Origin: an uncultured Mollicutes bacterium
GTDB taxonomy: Bacteria > Bacillota_I > Bacilli_A > RFN20 > CAG-826
Direction: 5' to 3'
DNA: 64,000 nt
NCBI GenBank assembly: GCA_900539595.1
Contig: UQCQ01000009.1
Coordinates: 12,769-76,768 of the forward strand
Each line of letters starts with the position of its first letter. Within the stretch, counting starts at the first letter, position 1. The notes under the pieces were generated by a model, which did not search any database, was not told where the DNA came from, and was given only the letters and a program-made list of their open reading frames with translations. Below are positions 56,028 through 64,000 of this stretch, piece after piece. The translations under genes were made by a program, and so were the position numbers.

Positions 56028-57329
56028 TTATTGCAAATAAGAATGAATCACTTCTAGAGAAGAGACGGGCTGAGAAGTGATTTCAAAAGCGTCATGAACT
56101 TCCTTTAAAATGTCTGCAACGCCTTCTTTATTCGTGTAGCAGGTAGCTAGAACCTCGCCTTTTTTTACAAAATCGCCCACCTTCTTGGACAAAACAATGC
56201 CCGCAGACATGTCGATTTGATCCTGCATCGTTTCTCTTCCGGCGCCTAGTTTCATCGCCGAGACTCCAATTTGCAGCGAATCGATGCGTTGGACATAGCC
56301 TTCCTTTTCCGCCAAAACCGGATGAGCATATTTGGCCACAGGGAATAAGGATGGGTTCTTTAAGTAAGAGACGTCTCCGCCTTGGGCTTCGAACAATTCC
56401 ACAAGCTTATGAAATCCGCTGCCATCGGCAATCGCTTCTGCAATCCGCTTCTTTCCCGTTTCTAAATCGGAAACAAGATGAGCCTGTTCCAGCATGATTC
56501 CGCCAGCATTTTCCACTAGTTCCACTAAGTCTTTTGGCCCATGTCCTTGGAGGGTGGCAATCGCTTCTTTCACTTCCAAAGAATTACCAACGGCGAAACC
56601 AAGGGGTTGTTCCATGTCCGTTAATATGGCGCGGGTATCCCGATGCAAAGCATCGCCGATTTGAACCATGGTTTTGGCAAGGCGTTCAGCGTCTTCGATG
56701 GTTTTCATAAAAGCGCCGCTGCCAAATTTCACGTCTAACAAAATCGTATCCGCCCCTGAGGCCAGCTTCTTCGACATGATGGAAGAGGCGATTAAAGGGA
56801 TCGAATTGACCGTGCCTGTCACATCGCGAAGAGCATAAAGTTTCTTATCGGCAGGATCGATGTCCGCGGTTTGGCCGGCAATCGCAATACCAATACGACG
56901 GACTTGGTTTTTAAATTCTTCTTCGCTTAATCCGATTCGCATTCCGGGAACGCTTTCCATTTTGTCGAGGGTTCCCCCAGTATGTCCAAGGCCTCTTCCG
57001 CTCATTTTGGCTAGTTTGGCTCCGCAGGCGGCGACCAAGGGTCCAAGAACTAAACTCGTTTTATCGCCGACTCCGCCGGTAGAATGCTTATCCACTTTCA
57101 CGCCGGGGATATCGCTTAAATCAATCGTTTCTCCGCTATGCATCATCGCATCCGTCAAATCGGCAATTTCTCGCATTTCCATCCCCTGAAAAACGATAGC
57201 CATCGCCAAAGCGGAGGCTTGATAATCAGGAATTTCTCCTTTGGCGTAGCCGTTAACGAAGAAAAAGATTTCTTCTCGAGACAGAGCCTTGCCGTCCCGT
57301 TTTGTTTCAATAATATCTACCATTCTCAT
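56028..57329 (-). CDS. pdp: Pyrimidine-nucleoside phosphorylase
   Basis: A 433-residue phosphorylase of the thymidine-phosphorylase group. Start MRMVDIIETKRDGKALS, active site KHSTGGVGDKTSL, and the C-terminal GVLATCYTNKEG-type biotinyl-like domain are typical. It works on uridine and thymidine, feeding deoC. TAAAAT ends seven bases before the ATG, with no ribosome site, so it may be leaderless. Divergent from rsmF. Confidence 0.94.
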   Translation of the reverse strand: MRMVDIIETKRDGKALSREEIFFFVNGYAKGEIPDYQASALAMAIVFQGMEMREIADLTDAMMHSGETIDLSDIPGVKVDKHSTGGVGDKTSLVLGPLVAACGAKLAKMSGRGLGHTGGTLDKMESVPGMRIGLSEEEFKNQVRRIGIAIAGQTADIDPADKKLYALRDVTGTVNSIPLIASSIMSKKLASGADTILLDVKFGSGAFMKTIEDAERLAKTMVQIGDALHRDTRAILTDMEQPLGFAVGNSLEVKEAIATLQGHGPKDLVELVENAGGIMLEQAHLVSDLETGKKRIAEAIADGSGFHKLVELFEAQGGDVSYLKNPSLFPVAKYAHPVLAEKEGYVQRIDSLQIGVSAMKLGAGRETMQDQIDMSAGIVLSKKVGDFVKKGEVLATCYTNKEGVADILKEVHDAFEITSQPVSSLEVIHSYLQ

Positions 57330-57336
57330 AATTCAT

Positions 57337-57383
57337 ATTTTAATGCAAAGCCTCTTTCTTTAACACCCTATTGCGAATATGAT
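57337..57383. promoter_or_regulatory. Divergent -10 boxes of pdp and rsmF
   Basis: Minus-strand TAAAAT (57337-57342) is seven bases before the pdp ATG; plus-strand TATGAT (57378-57383) is six bases before the rsmF ATG. The -35 elements are weak. Confidence 0.4.
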
Positions 57384-57389
57384 TTTGCC

Positions 57390-58697
57390 ATGGATTTTGC
57401 TTCCCATTTGCTCGCCCATTATTCTCGCGACTTTGTCGATAAACTGCTGAAATCTCTCCAAGGCGATCCCCTTCATTGCCTTGTTTTAAACCCGAGTAAA
57501 ATAAAGGACCAAGAACTTCTTGAACGCACCCCTTCCTTATCTCCCCACCCTTTTATCCCTCATAGCTATTTTTATTCCAAAAAAGATTGGGAAGCGGGAA
57601 AATCTCTTTTTTACGATTTAGGATGTTTTTCTATTCAAGACGCTTCAGCCATGATGGTTCCTTTCTTTTTGAACCCGCTTCCAGGAGAAACCGTCTTGGA
57701 TTTCTGCGCGGCTCCCGGAGGAAAAACCATCTTCATGAGCTTAAGCATGGAGCAAAAAGGCCTTGTGGTTGCTAATGATTTGTCCTTCCCTCGCGCCAAG
57801 GCTTTATCCCAAAACGTGGAACGAATGGGGCTAGGTAATGTTGCCGTTATTTCCGATAACCTCGCCAAAAAGAAAGGCCAATGGAAAGAGGCTTTTGATA
57901 AAATTCTTCTCGATGCTCCTTGCTCAGGGAGCGCCATGTTCCGAAAAGACGAAGAGGCAAAGCGTAGCTGGAGTATGGACAAAGTCCTTCGCTGCGCATC
58001 GATTCAAAAAGAATTGCTAGATTTAGCGGCTTCTTTTTTAAAGCCCGGCGGCATTTTGGCTTATAGCACCTGTTCTTTTTCCTATGAAGAAAACGAAGGA
58101 AACATCGCTTCTTTCTTATCCTCTCACCCCGAAATGAAGGCATTGTCTCTTCCCATAGATAGCCCTCTATTTCGTCACGACGAAACCATAAAAGAAGGCA
58201 TTCATCTTGACCCCGGAATTTTCCCAGGGGAAGGGCAATATCTTTGTCTTCTTCGCAAAGAGGGCAGTTCCCTTCCTTCCAGCCCTTTCCGTATCAAAAC
58301 TAACGATAAAATCGATTCTTTTTTAGCCACCTACGGATTGATCCATCGAACGAACATCCTCCGTAACGGCCTATATTCGTCCTTGTCCGCGCCTTTCGAC
58401 CCCGGGGATTCCCCTTTGCTTCGCTATGGAATTCGAGTTTTAGAAGACAAAGAACACGTAATTCCCGAATTTGCCCTTAGCCGTGCTCTGCCTGTCACTT
58501 TTTCTCTTCCTTTAACGAAAGAACAGGCAAGAAAATACCTAAACGGCGAAACGATTCCCCTCCCCAATGCAAAAGATGGCTTTGCAATTGTGTCTTATCA
58601 AAACAAAAATCTTGGTTGGGTAAAATGTGTCAAAGGCAATGCAAAAAACCATTACCCTAAGGGGTTACGCCACCTCTACCCCCTCAACGAGTTTTAA
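57390..58697 (+). CDS. rsmF: RsmF-like rRNA (cytosine-C5)-methyltransferase
   Basis: A 435-residue RNA m5C methyltransferase. SAM-binding LDFCAAPGGKT, DAPCSGSAMFRKDEEA and AYSTCSFSYEENEG with the two catalytic cysteines. A C-terminal ~150-residue region resembles the RsmF PUA-like extension. Start at 57390; upstream extension runs antisense into pdp. Ends in a 14-bp overlap with the convergent small membrane gene. Confidence 0.88.
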   Translation: MDFASHLLAHYSRDFVDKLLKSLQGDPLHCLVLNPSKIKDQELLERTPSLSPHPFIPHSYFYSKKDWEAGKSLFYDLGCFSIQDASAMMVPFFLNPLPGETVLDFCAAPGGKTIFMSLSMEQKGLVVANDLSFPRAKALSQNVERMGLGNVAVISDNLAKKKGQWKEAFDKILLDAPCSGSAMFRKDEEAKRSWSMDKVLRCASIQKELLDLAASFLKPGGILAYSTCSFSYEENEGNIASFLSSHPEMKALSLPIDSPLFRHDETIKEGIHLDPGIFPGEGQYLCLLRKEGSSLPSSPFRIKTNDKIDSFLATYGLIHRTNILRNGLYSSLSAPFDPGDSPLLRYGIRVLEDKEHVIPEFALSRALPVTFSLPLTKEQARKYLNGETIPLPNAKDGFAIVSYQNKNLGWVKCVKGNAKNHYPKGLRHLYPLNEF

Positions 58698-59115
58698 ATT
58701 CGTCTCGGTAACTTTTTAATGTCAAAATCGAAATCGCGATGACGCAGCCGCCAATCACGAGTAAGGAAATCATGAATTCGTACCCTTTTAGGAATATCCC
58801 AATCGGCAACGCCGCCACCATTCCTAACGCTCCAAAAATTATCCCTACGATGGAATTGATTTTTAAAAAACGCGCCCTGCGAGATAAAAATCCAAAAGAA
58901 AGCAACGAATAGATCACCATGCCAAGGCAAAACACCCCATAGGGAAGACACCATGGCAAAAAATAGGAAAGTCCACTGCCGTCTTCCCTTCCTTGATAAA
59001 GGGGATAAAACATCGCCACAAAACTAATGGCCCCATAGACAACTAGACTCGTAGAAAGCGTCTTGGACAAACTTAGGGTAGGGGAATGGGTCCGATCATC
59101 ACGAGAAGGGTTCAT
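58684..59115 (-). CDS. Small membrane protein, unknown
   Basis: A 143-residue protein with four likely membrane segments (starting near residues 25, 55, 90, 115), Gly/Ile/Leu-rich. No family recognised. The ATG at 59115 forms an ATGA overlap with plsC, so it is coupled to the acyltransferase. The 3' end overlaps rsmF on the other strand. Confidence 0.65.
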   Translation of the reverse strand: MNPSRDDRTHSPTLSLSKTLSTSLVVYGAISFVAMFYPLYQGREDGSGLSYFLPWCLPYGVFCLGMVIYSLLSFGFLSRRARFLKINSIVGIIFGALGMVAALPIGIFLKGYEFMISLLVIGGCVIAISILTLKSYRDEFKTR

Positions 59116-59948
59116 TTTTTCATCTCCACAGGGAAGGGTAGGGAAGGATCTTTCCACCAAGCCGTGGGCTTTTTCTTCGATTTTCCCGATTCAAAATAAG
59201 CTTTTTCTTTTTGTTGGAATTCTTCAATATCCTTGGCGCATTCTTCCTGCAATTTCGCCGCTAAAATCTGGGTGTTTCCCTCGGCAAAGGATTCGTATTT
59301 CATCGGTTCATGGACGCGGAAGCAAAGAAGTTCGCTCTTGTTGTTCTCATTCAAATGGAAAATGCAGTGCCCACCAAACGAGGTATATAAGCACACGGGG
59401 CATTGAGCTCGAAAAGCAATTTTAAAAGAACCACCATGGAATTCGCCGGGAGGCGTAGTTTGCGGGGCTTTGTTTCGCGTGCCTTCAGGATAAATGCAAT
59501 AAGAGCAGAGTCCGCTAGAAATTTCTTTCTGGACTTTAGCAAAAATTTGCAGAGCCTGACGAGGGTTTTTCCGATCAAGAAGCGCGCAATCTAAAATTTT
59601 AAGAACGCGTCCAATGAAGGGCATTTTCGCCGCTTCGATCTTCGCGACGAATTTAACAGGTTTGGGAGAAGCAATGATCAAAAATAACGGATCGAGGGCT
59701 GATGTGTGGTTGGAAACGAAAAGGCACGGTTCCGTCGTAGACACGATTTTTTCATTTTCCCCATCCCATTGAATTCCTAAAGGTCCAACGACACGAAAAA
59801 CCAATTTGCGAACCGCGTTATATCTTTCTTCTAAAGAATAACGTTCGGGATGCCGAGAATAACGAATCATCCACTTAAAATAGGCGCCTAATACAGCCCA
59901 TCCGCCACGAAGCAGAATGCGAAGCGTTTTCCAATTTCTCTTTACCAT
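59112..59948 (-). CDS. plsC: 1-acyl-sn-glycerol-3-phosphate acyltransferase
   Basis: A 278-residue acyltransferase with the catalytic NHTSALD (NHxxxxD) near residue 80 and the substrate motif YPEGTRN (EGT). It adds the second acyl chain to make phosphatidic acid. N-terminal hydrophobic stretch is modest. A -10-like TATGGT stands seven bases before the ATG and no ribosome site is present. Confidence 0.9.
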   Translation of the reverse strand: MVKRNWKTLRILLRGGWAVLGAYFKWMIRYSRHPERYSLEERYNAVRKLVFRVVGPLGIQWDGENEKIVSTTEPCLFVSNHTSALDPLFLIIASPKPVKFVAKIEAAKMPFIGRVLKILDCALLDRKNPRQALQIFAKVQKEISSGLCSYCIYPEGTRNKAPQTTPPGEFHGGSFKIAFRAQCPVCLYTSFGGHCIFHLNENNKSELLCFRVHEPMKYESFAEGNTQILAAKLQEECAKDIEEFQQKEKAYFESGKSKKKPTAWWKDPSLPFPVEMKK

Positions 59949-59991
59949 CTAGTTTACCATACTACATTCGTGCGTTAGCGCAACAAAAATA

Positions 59992-62094
59992 CTATTGATT
60001 GGAATAAATTGACACAGTACGCGGGGGGATAAGTAGGCCCTCCGAATCAAAACCAAGTTGAGAAGACGTGGACAAGACAAGGTGCATATCCCCTTCTTCT
60101 ACGAAATTCACTTCATGATTGGAGGGATTGATATAAAAGACAAGGAAGCCGTATTCCTTAATCCATTCTTTCTTCTTCAAAACTAATCGGAGGCATCCTC
60201 GATAATCCGTTAAGTCAAAATTTTCATCAATTTCTTTGGGGGAGAAAGAGGATAGGAAGGGCAAGGCCTTTCGCAAGGCAATCCACTTAGAAACACCTTC
60301 CGCCATTGCGAAGTTACCATCCAGCCTATCGTAATCGAATTGGTTTAATTTATCGCCAGAATTATAGGTATTTCCCTGTCCGTTTTTGCTTTGTCCGATT
60401 TCTTCTCCCATATGAAGGAAGGGGACCCCAAAACTGGTAAGCAAGCCAGCTATGCTCGCTTGAATCAGTTCATTTTTTTCTTTTTCTTTTAATTCGGGGC
60501 AGGAAGAGGAAAGAACATCGTAGAAGGTATGGTTATCATGGCATTCCAGGTAATTGATGCTTTGAGAAGCGGAAATAAAATGCGCTTTGTGGAAAAAATC
60601 AACGCAGGAACCCGCAATCCCAAATTCAAAATCATGAAGGGAAGAGGGGTCTTGGCAAAAGAAACGTTTGGCGGCTTCGCGGTAAAAATCGTTAAAAAAG
60701 CCAAACCGGGGCAGCATCGGGGCATTGCCTTTGGTTCCCATTGGAAGATTTACCCCCCTCGCCATATCCCATCCTTCGCCATAAAAACAAAAATCCGGTT
60801 TCAGACGAAGCACTTCGGTTTGGATGGCTTCTAAGGTTTTAACGTCCAATAGTCCCATTAAATCGAACCTGAAACCATCGATATCGTATTCTTGGACCCA
60901 ATGAAGACAAGCGTCGACGATAAGTTTAGAAACCATGGGGCGTTCCGAAGCAAAATCGCATCCGCATCCGCTGCAATTCGAACGTTTTCCCGAAGGAAGT
61001 CGACGGAAATAATACCCAGGAACCACCTTTTCAAAATTGCTCTCCCACCCCTCGTAAACATGGTTAAAAACAACGTCCATTACCACGCGAATCCCATTTT
61101 GATGGAGGGTGGAAACCATGGTTTTCACTTCCTCGATTCGGGCGAAGGGGTCTTCGGGATCGGTGGACAAACTTCCTTCTGGAACAAAATATTGAGCAGG
61201 GTCGTAACCCCAGTTATAGCCAACGCTCGGATTCCCTTCTTTTACGGAAGCATAATCAGCAATAGGAAGCAACTGCAGATGAGTGATTCCAAGCATTTTC
61301 AAATAATCTAACCCGGCGGGATGGCCGTTTTTGGTCTTTCTCCCTGGTTCCACTAACCCTAAGTACGTTCCTTTGTTTTGAATATCAGTGGAAGGGTGAG
61401 AGGTGAAATCACGAACGTGAGTCTCGTAAATGATGGCTTCCGTTAAGCAGGAGCAAGGGGGTAGGGTGTCTTTATTTTTGCCTAGCATGGGATTGGGATG
61501 AACGGCAATAGAAGAAATTCCATTGGCTACGGAAGCTTTCGCGTAAGGGTCCGCCACTTCCACCGGTCCTTGGGGATTGAAGACACAATAACGATACTCG
61601 TAACCGTGGAAATCGCCTTTTAAAACTAAGGAATATACACCGCAATCTCCGCGCTTTAAAGAATGATATTCATAGGGTTCGTTTGAATTTTTCTTGTAGG
61701 GGCGAAGGCGAATCAAAACGCGATGGGCAAAAGGGGCCCAGAGCTTAAACGTCGTGGTTTCTTTTTGAAAGGTTACGCCAAGATCTTTTCCTTCGTAGGT
61801 ATATTTTTCGAGAAATTCCTTTTTATCGAGCATCCAATCGAGATTCACACCTGTTTGGCCATATTCTCCAGCGAAAATCAAATAAGAATGGCCTAATTGC
61901 AACGGCTCAGGCAATTCGAGATCCAACAAGGAATTGCTTTGAAAAGAGGAACACTTAACAAGGCGAACCCCTTGGATTTTTTCTCCATCGCGCAGAACGC
62001 TAGGAAGAAAAGGCTCAAAAGAGACGGAAGAGAAAATGGAGACGCGAATCAAAGATTCCGAAACTAAATTCGCAGATAAAAAGGTGTCTTTCAT
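59992..62094 (-). CDS. pulA: Type I pullulanase (GH13)
   Basis: A 700-residue glycoside hydrolase that cleaves alpha-1,6 bonds of glycogen or pullulan. CBM48-like domain before the barrel (VTFQKETTTFKLWAPFAHRV), signature YNWGYDP, DVVFNHVYEG, the catalytic Asp in GFRFDLMGLLD, Glu in YGEGWD, and LECHDNHTFYD. No signal peptide, so cytoplasmic. Coupled to ftsK by ATGA. Confidence 0.94.
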   Translation of the reverse strand: MKDTFLSANLVSESLIRVSIFSSVSFEPFLPSVLRDGEKIQGVRLVKCSSFQSNSLLDLELPEPLQLGHSYLIFAGEYGQTGVNLDWMLDKKEFLEKYTYEGKDLGVTFQKETTTFKLWAPFAHRVLIRLRPYKKNSNEPYEYHSLKRGDCGVYSLVLKGDFHGYEYRYCVFNPQGPVEVADPYAKASVANGISSIAVHPNPMLGKNKDTLPPCSCLTEAIIYETHVRDFTSHPSTDIQNKGTYLGLVEPGRKTKNGHPAGLDYLKMLGITHLQLLPIADYASVKEGNPSVGYNWGYDPAQYFVPEGSLSTDPEDPFARIEEVKTMVSTLHQNGIRVVMDVVFNHVYEGWESNFEKVVPGYYFRRLPSGKRSNCSGCGCDFASERPMVSKLIVDACLHWVQEYDIDGFRFDLMGLLDVKTLEAIQTEVLRLKPDFCFYGEGWDMARGVNLPMGTKGNAPMLPRFGFFNDFYREAAKRFFCQDPSSLHDFEFGIAGSCVDFFHKAHFISASQSINYLECHDNHTFYDVLSSSCPELKEKEKNELIQASIAGLLTSFGVPFLHMGEEIGQSKNGQGNTYNSGDKLNQFDYDRLDGNFAMAEGVSKWIALRKALPFLSSFSPKEIDENFDLTDYRGCLRLVLKKKEWIKEYGFLVFYINPSNHEVNFVEEGDMHLVLSTSSQLGFDSEGLLIPPRTVSIYSNQ

Positions 62095-64000
62095 TCTTTT
62101 TCTAAGCTTTCCACATGGATATTTAACATGTCTTTGGGCTCATCAGGCTCTGGAGCTGTCGCAGAAGAAGCCGCAATAACGGGGGCACCTTTGGAGTTAT
62201 TTCGCGAATCGGTTTCTCCAACAATCCCATCCCGCTTCAGCTGTTTGAAGATTTTTTGGGCACGAGGATACCCCATTCCAAATTCATTTTGCAAACGGCT
62301 GATGGACATCGTATCTTGGGTCACGACATAGTCTTTGATTCGTTGATATAAATTTCCTAAGTCCTGTTCGTTCGAACTTCCGCCCCCTCCATTTCCATTG
62401 GAAACGTTGCCAGGAACCCCATAGGAACCGCCTTCATCGACTTCATCGTCCTCATGATCGCTAAGATCCAAGAAATTGGAATCAAAACACTGAGGTTGTT
62501 GGGCCGCAAGGAAATCGCAAATGTGTTTGATTTCTTTGTCGCTTAAAAAGCAGCCTTGGCAGCGGACGAAGCCATGGCGGGATACCTGCCCGCAATCTAC
62601 AAGCATATCGCCTTTCCCAAGCAAATCTTCCGCGCCTCCTTGTCCTAAAATGGTCATGGAGTCTTCCGTGCTACTGACGCTTAAAGCCACGCGGGTTGTG
62701 ATGTTGTTTTTAATCGAACCGGGGATGATTTTCACGTCAGGACGCTGAGTGGCAACAATTAAATGGATCCCGCAAGAACGGGCTTTCCCCGACAAATCGA
62801 GCACGGGTTGAATGACTTCTTTGTAATTGGTAACCAGGTTAGCAAATTCGTCGATAACGCAGACGATATAAGGCATTTTAGCCTTGTGATTCTCGGGGGC
62901 ATAATCGTTATTGAATGAAGTGATATCGCGCACATCGCATTCTTCTAAAATTCGATAGCGTCTTTCCATTTCATCGACTAGTTTTTTCAAAGCCACTAAA
63001 GCTTCCCGCGGTTCTTTGACAATCGGGCAAAGCAGATGGGGAATGTTGCGATATTTGCTCATTTCGACGCGTTTAGGATCGATAAGAAGCAATTTCAATT
63101 CTTCCGGGCGGTTATGCATGATCAACGAGCAAAGAACCCCATGCATGAAAATCGATTTGCCTGAACCGGTTGTACCCGCGACCAACATATGGGGGAATTC
63201 GGCTAAGTCCCCTTGAATGACCTCGCCGCGAATGTCCACGCCAAAAGGAATTTGAAGCGGGGCTTTCCGGGATAATTTCGTATAGACCTCATAGAAAAGG
63301 ACGCTGCGCTTGGTGTCGTTAGGAACTTCAATGGCGCAGTGAGTGGTGCCAAGAACTCGTTCCGAGAAGCGAACGCAGACTCCACCAAGGCGGACTTCCA
63401 AATCAGGAATCACCTTATTGATCGAGCTAATGGAAACATTATGTTCTGGGTTTAGTTCGTACATGGTAATGGAAGGCCCAACAGTAAAGCCGGCAACGCT
63501 GGCGCCTACGCCCATATCCATGAATAGTTGATTGATCTTTTGAATTTTGTCTTGGCATTCTTGGTTGACTTTTTGAATTAGCGATGTGTCTTCTGCCGTG
63601 GGCGGATTAATCAAGTCTAGACCCGGCATCTCATAAGGAGGAAGCGGCGCGGCATCTGGAATATCGGGATTCGACGGATTTTGAGTGGGAGTAGGCGAAG
63701 AAAAAGCCACTACAGGAGACCGGGCGGGAACTTCTTCTATCGTCGTTTGGACTTGAACCGGGGCAGGGGTCGGTTCAGCGACAACGCGTCGTTTGGCAGG
63801 AGCGGGTTTTTGAATCGGGGTAGGCGCGATATCCACGACTTCTTTTTCTTGGACAGTCTCGGGTCCAACAATTCTTTCTTGCTGGAAGGAAGGAACAAAT
63901 GAATTCTCTTCTATCGTTTCTTCTTGAACGGAATCAGGAACCATGGGAGAGGTAGAGATGGCAGGGGAAGGAGAAACGATAGAAGAGAATTCATTTGTTC
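62091..64000 (-). CDS. ftsK: DNA translocase FtsK/SpoIIIE, 5' end outside the window
   Basis: The C-terminal 636 codons of a chromosome translocase. A Pro/Thr/Glu-rich linker (first ~130 visible residues), then the motor: Walker A AGTTGSGKSIFM, Walker B IVCVIDEFANLV and RSCGIHLIVATQRP, and a C-terminal winged-helix gamma domain (SISRLQNEFGMGYPRAQKIF) that reads DNA polarity sites. A 29-bp inverted repeat lies in the linker-coding part at the window edge. Confidence 0.93.
   Translation of the reverse strand, partial: TNEFSSIVSPSPAISTSPMVPDSVQEETIEENSFVPSFQQERIVGPETVQEKEVVDIAPTPIQKPAPAKRRVVAEPTPAPVQVQTTIEEVPARSPVVAFSSPTPTQNPSNPDIPDAAPLPPYEMPGLDLINPPTAEDTSLIQKVNQECQDKIQKINQLFMDMGVGASVAGFTVGPSITMYELNPEHNVSISSINKVIPDLEVRLGGVCVRFSERVLGTTHCAIEVPNDTKRSVLFYEVYTKLSRKAPLQIPFGVDIRGEVIQGDLAEFPHMLVAGTTGSGKSIFMHGVLCSLIMHNRPEELKLLLIDPKRVEMSKYRNIPHLLCPIVKEPREALVALKKLVDEMERRYRILEECDVRDITSFNNDYAPENHKAKMPYIVCVIDEFANLVTNYKEVIQPVLDLSGKARSCGIHLIVATQRPDVKIIPGSIKNNITTRVALSVSSTEDSMTILGQGGAEDLLGKGDMLVDCGQVSRHGFVRCQGCFLSDKEIKHICDFLAAQQPQCFDSNFLDLSDHEDDEVDEGGSYGVPGNVSNGNGGGGSSNEQDLGNLYQRIKDYVVTQDTMSISRLQNEFGMGYPRAQKIFKQLKRDGIVGETDSRNNSKGAPVIAASSATAPEPDEPKDMLNIHVESLEKE
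63893..64000. repeat. 29-bp perfect inverted repeat within ftsK
   Basis: Positions 63893-63921 and 63972-64000 are exact reverse complements, separated by 50 bases that are not palindromic. Both arms are in frame within the ftsK linker. The right arm touches the window end and may extend beyond. Confidence 0.85.

Noticed and set aside
1..64000. Mycoplasma-type code (UGA as Trp)
   Set aside because: UGA is the natural stop for many genes with ATGA overlaps, and reading through it would fuse well-bounded families.
1..64000. CRISPR arrays, insertion sequences and prophage genes
   Set aside because: No regularly spaced repeats, transposase, integrase or structural phage motifs were seen.

Overview
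The window reads as one continuous chromosomal stretch of a Gram-positive bacterium related to the Bacilli/Mollicutes (Firmicutes). Signs are a hrcA-grpE-dnaK-dnaJ operon with a CIRCE operator, a T-box in front of alaS, the yqeG-yqeH-yhbY-nadD and ybeY-cdd-era-recO blocks, dnaG-rpoD-trmK, a YneF (UPF0154) protein, a single-chain glycyl-tRNA synthetase and strong AGGAGG-type ribosome sites. Base composition is middling for such a group. UGA is used freely as a stop, so the code is standard and not the Mycoplasma one. The MEP isoprenoid route (ispG, ispH) and a PlsY/PlsC phospholipid route are present. No rRNA, tRNA, CRISPR array, phage gene or insertion sequence was found.

Layout. 1-6832: a truncated nadD, yhbY, yqeH, yqeG, then parC-parE, all on the minus strand. 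6931-7698: plsY on the plus strand. 7699-8850: an AT-rich, largely non-coding island with gene-like scraps and a structured, terminator-ended segment that may be a small RNA. 8855-16000: yneF-efp, a metallo-hydrolase, rpmG, ispG, a DEAD-box helicase, ispH, trmK and an extra sigma factor. 16014-26720: rpoD-dnaG, glyQS, and a coupled chain of C39-peptidase membrane protein, degenerate ABC-ATPase-like protein, ybeY, cdd, era and recO, followed upstream by deoC and rpmF. 26808-34900: mtaB, an unknown gene, rsmE, a TM2 protein and the heat-shock operon. 34909-43043: hemW, a small membrane protein, a Fic-like protein without its catalytic motif, lepA, a nuclease-helicase fusion and fmt. 43145-49836: an acyl-activating enzyme fused to a carrier domain, rpsT, holA, comEC, comEA and greA. 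49899-64000: a DUF1292 gene, alaS with T-box, a surface metallo-beta-lactamase protein, mnmA, dtd, pdp, rsmF, a small membrane protein, plsC, pullulanase and a truncated ftsK.

Most genes are housekeeping: translation, tRNA and rRNA modification, replication, protein folding, nucleoside salvage (cdd, deoC, pdp) and membrane lipid synthesis. Neighbouring genes very often share ATGA or TAATG stop/start overlaps, so long translationally coupled chains are the rule. Several genes that head transcripts instead have a -10-like hexamer only 6-8 bases before the start codon and no ribosome site, which suggests leaderless mRNAs.

The best candidates for something undescribed are: the C39 peptidase/transmembrane protein paired with an ABC-ATPase-like partner that lacks Walker A; the Fic-like protein lacking its active-site motif; EF-P with methionine at the normally modified position; the very short alaS T-box Stem I; the second sigma factor next to rpoD; the synthetase-carrier fusion behind a perfect 20-bp palindrome; and a candidate small RNA downstream of yneF. 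All of these rest on reading the sequence by eye, without database searches.
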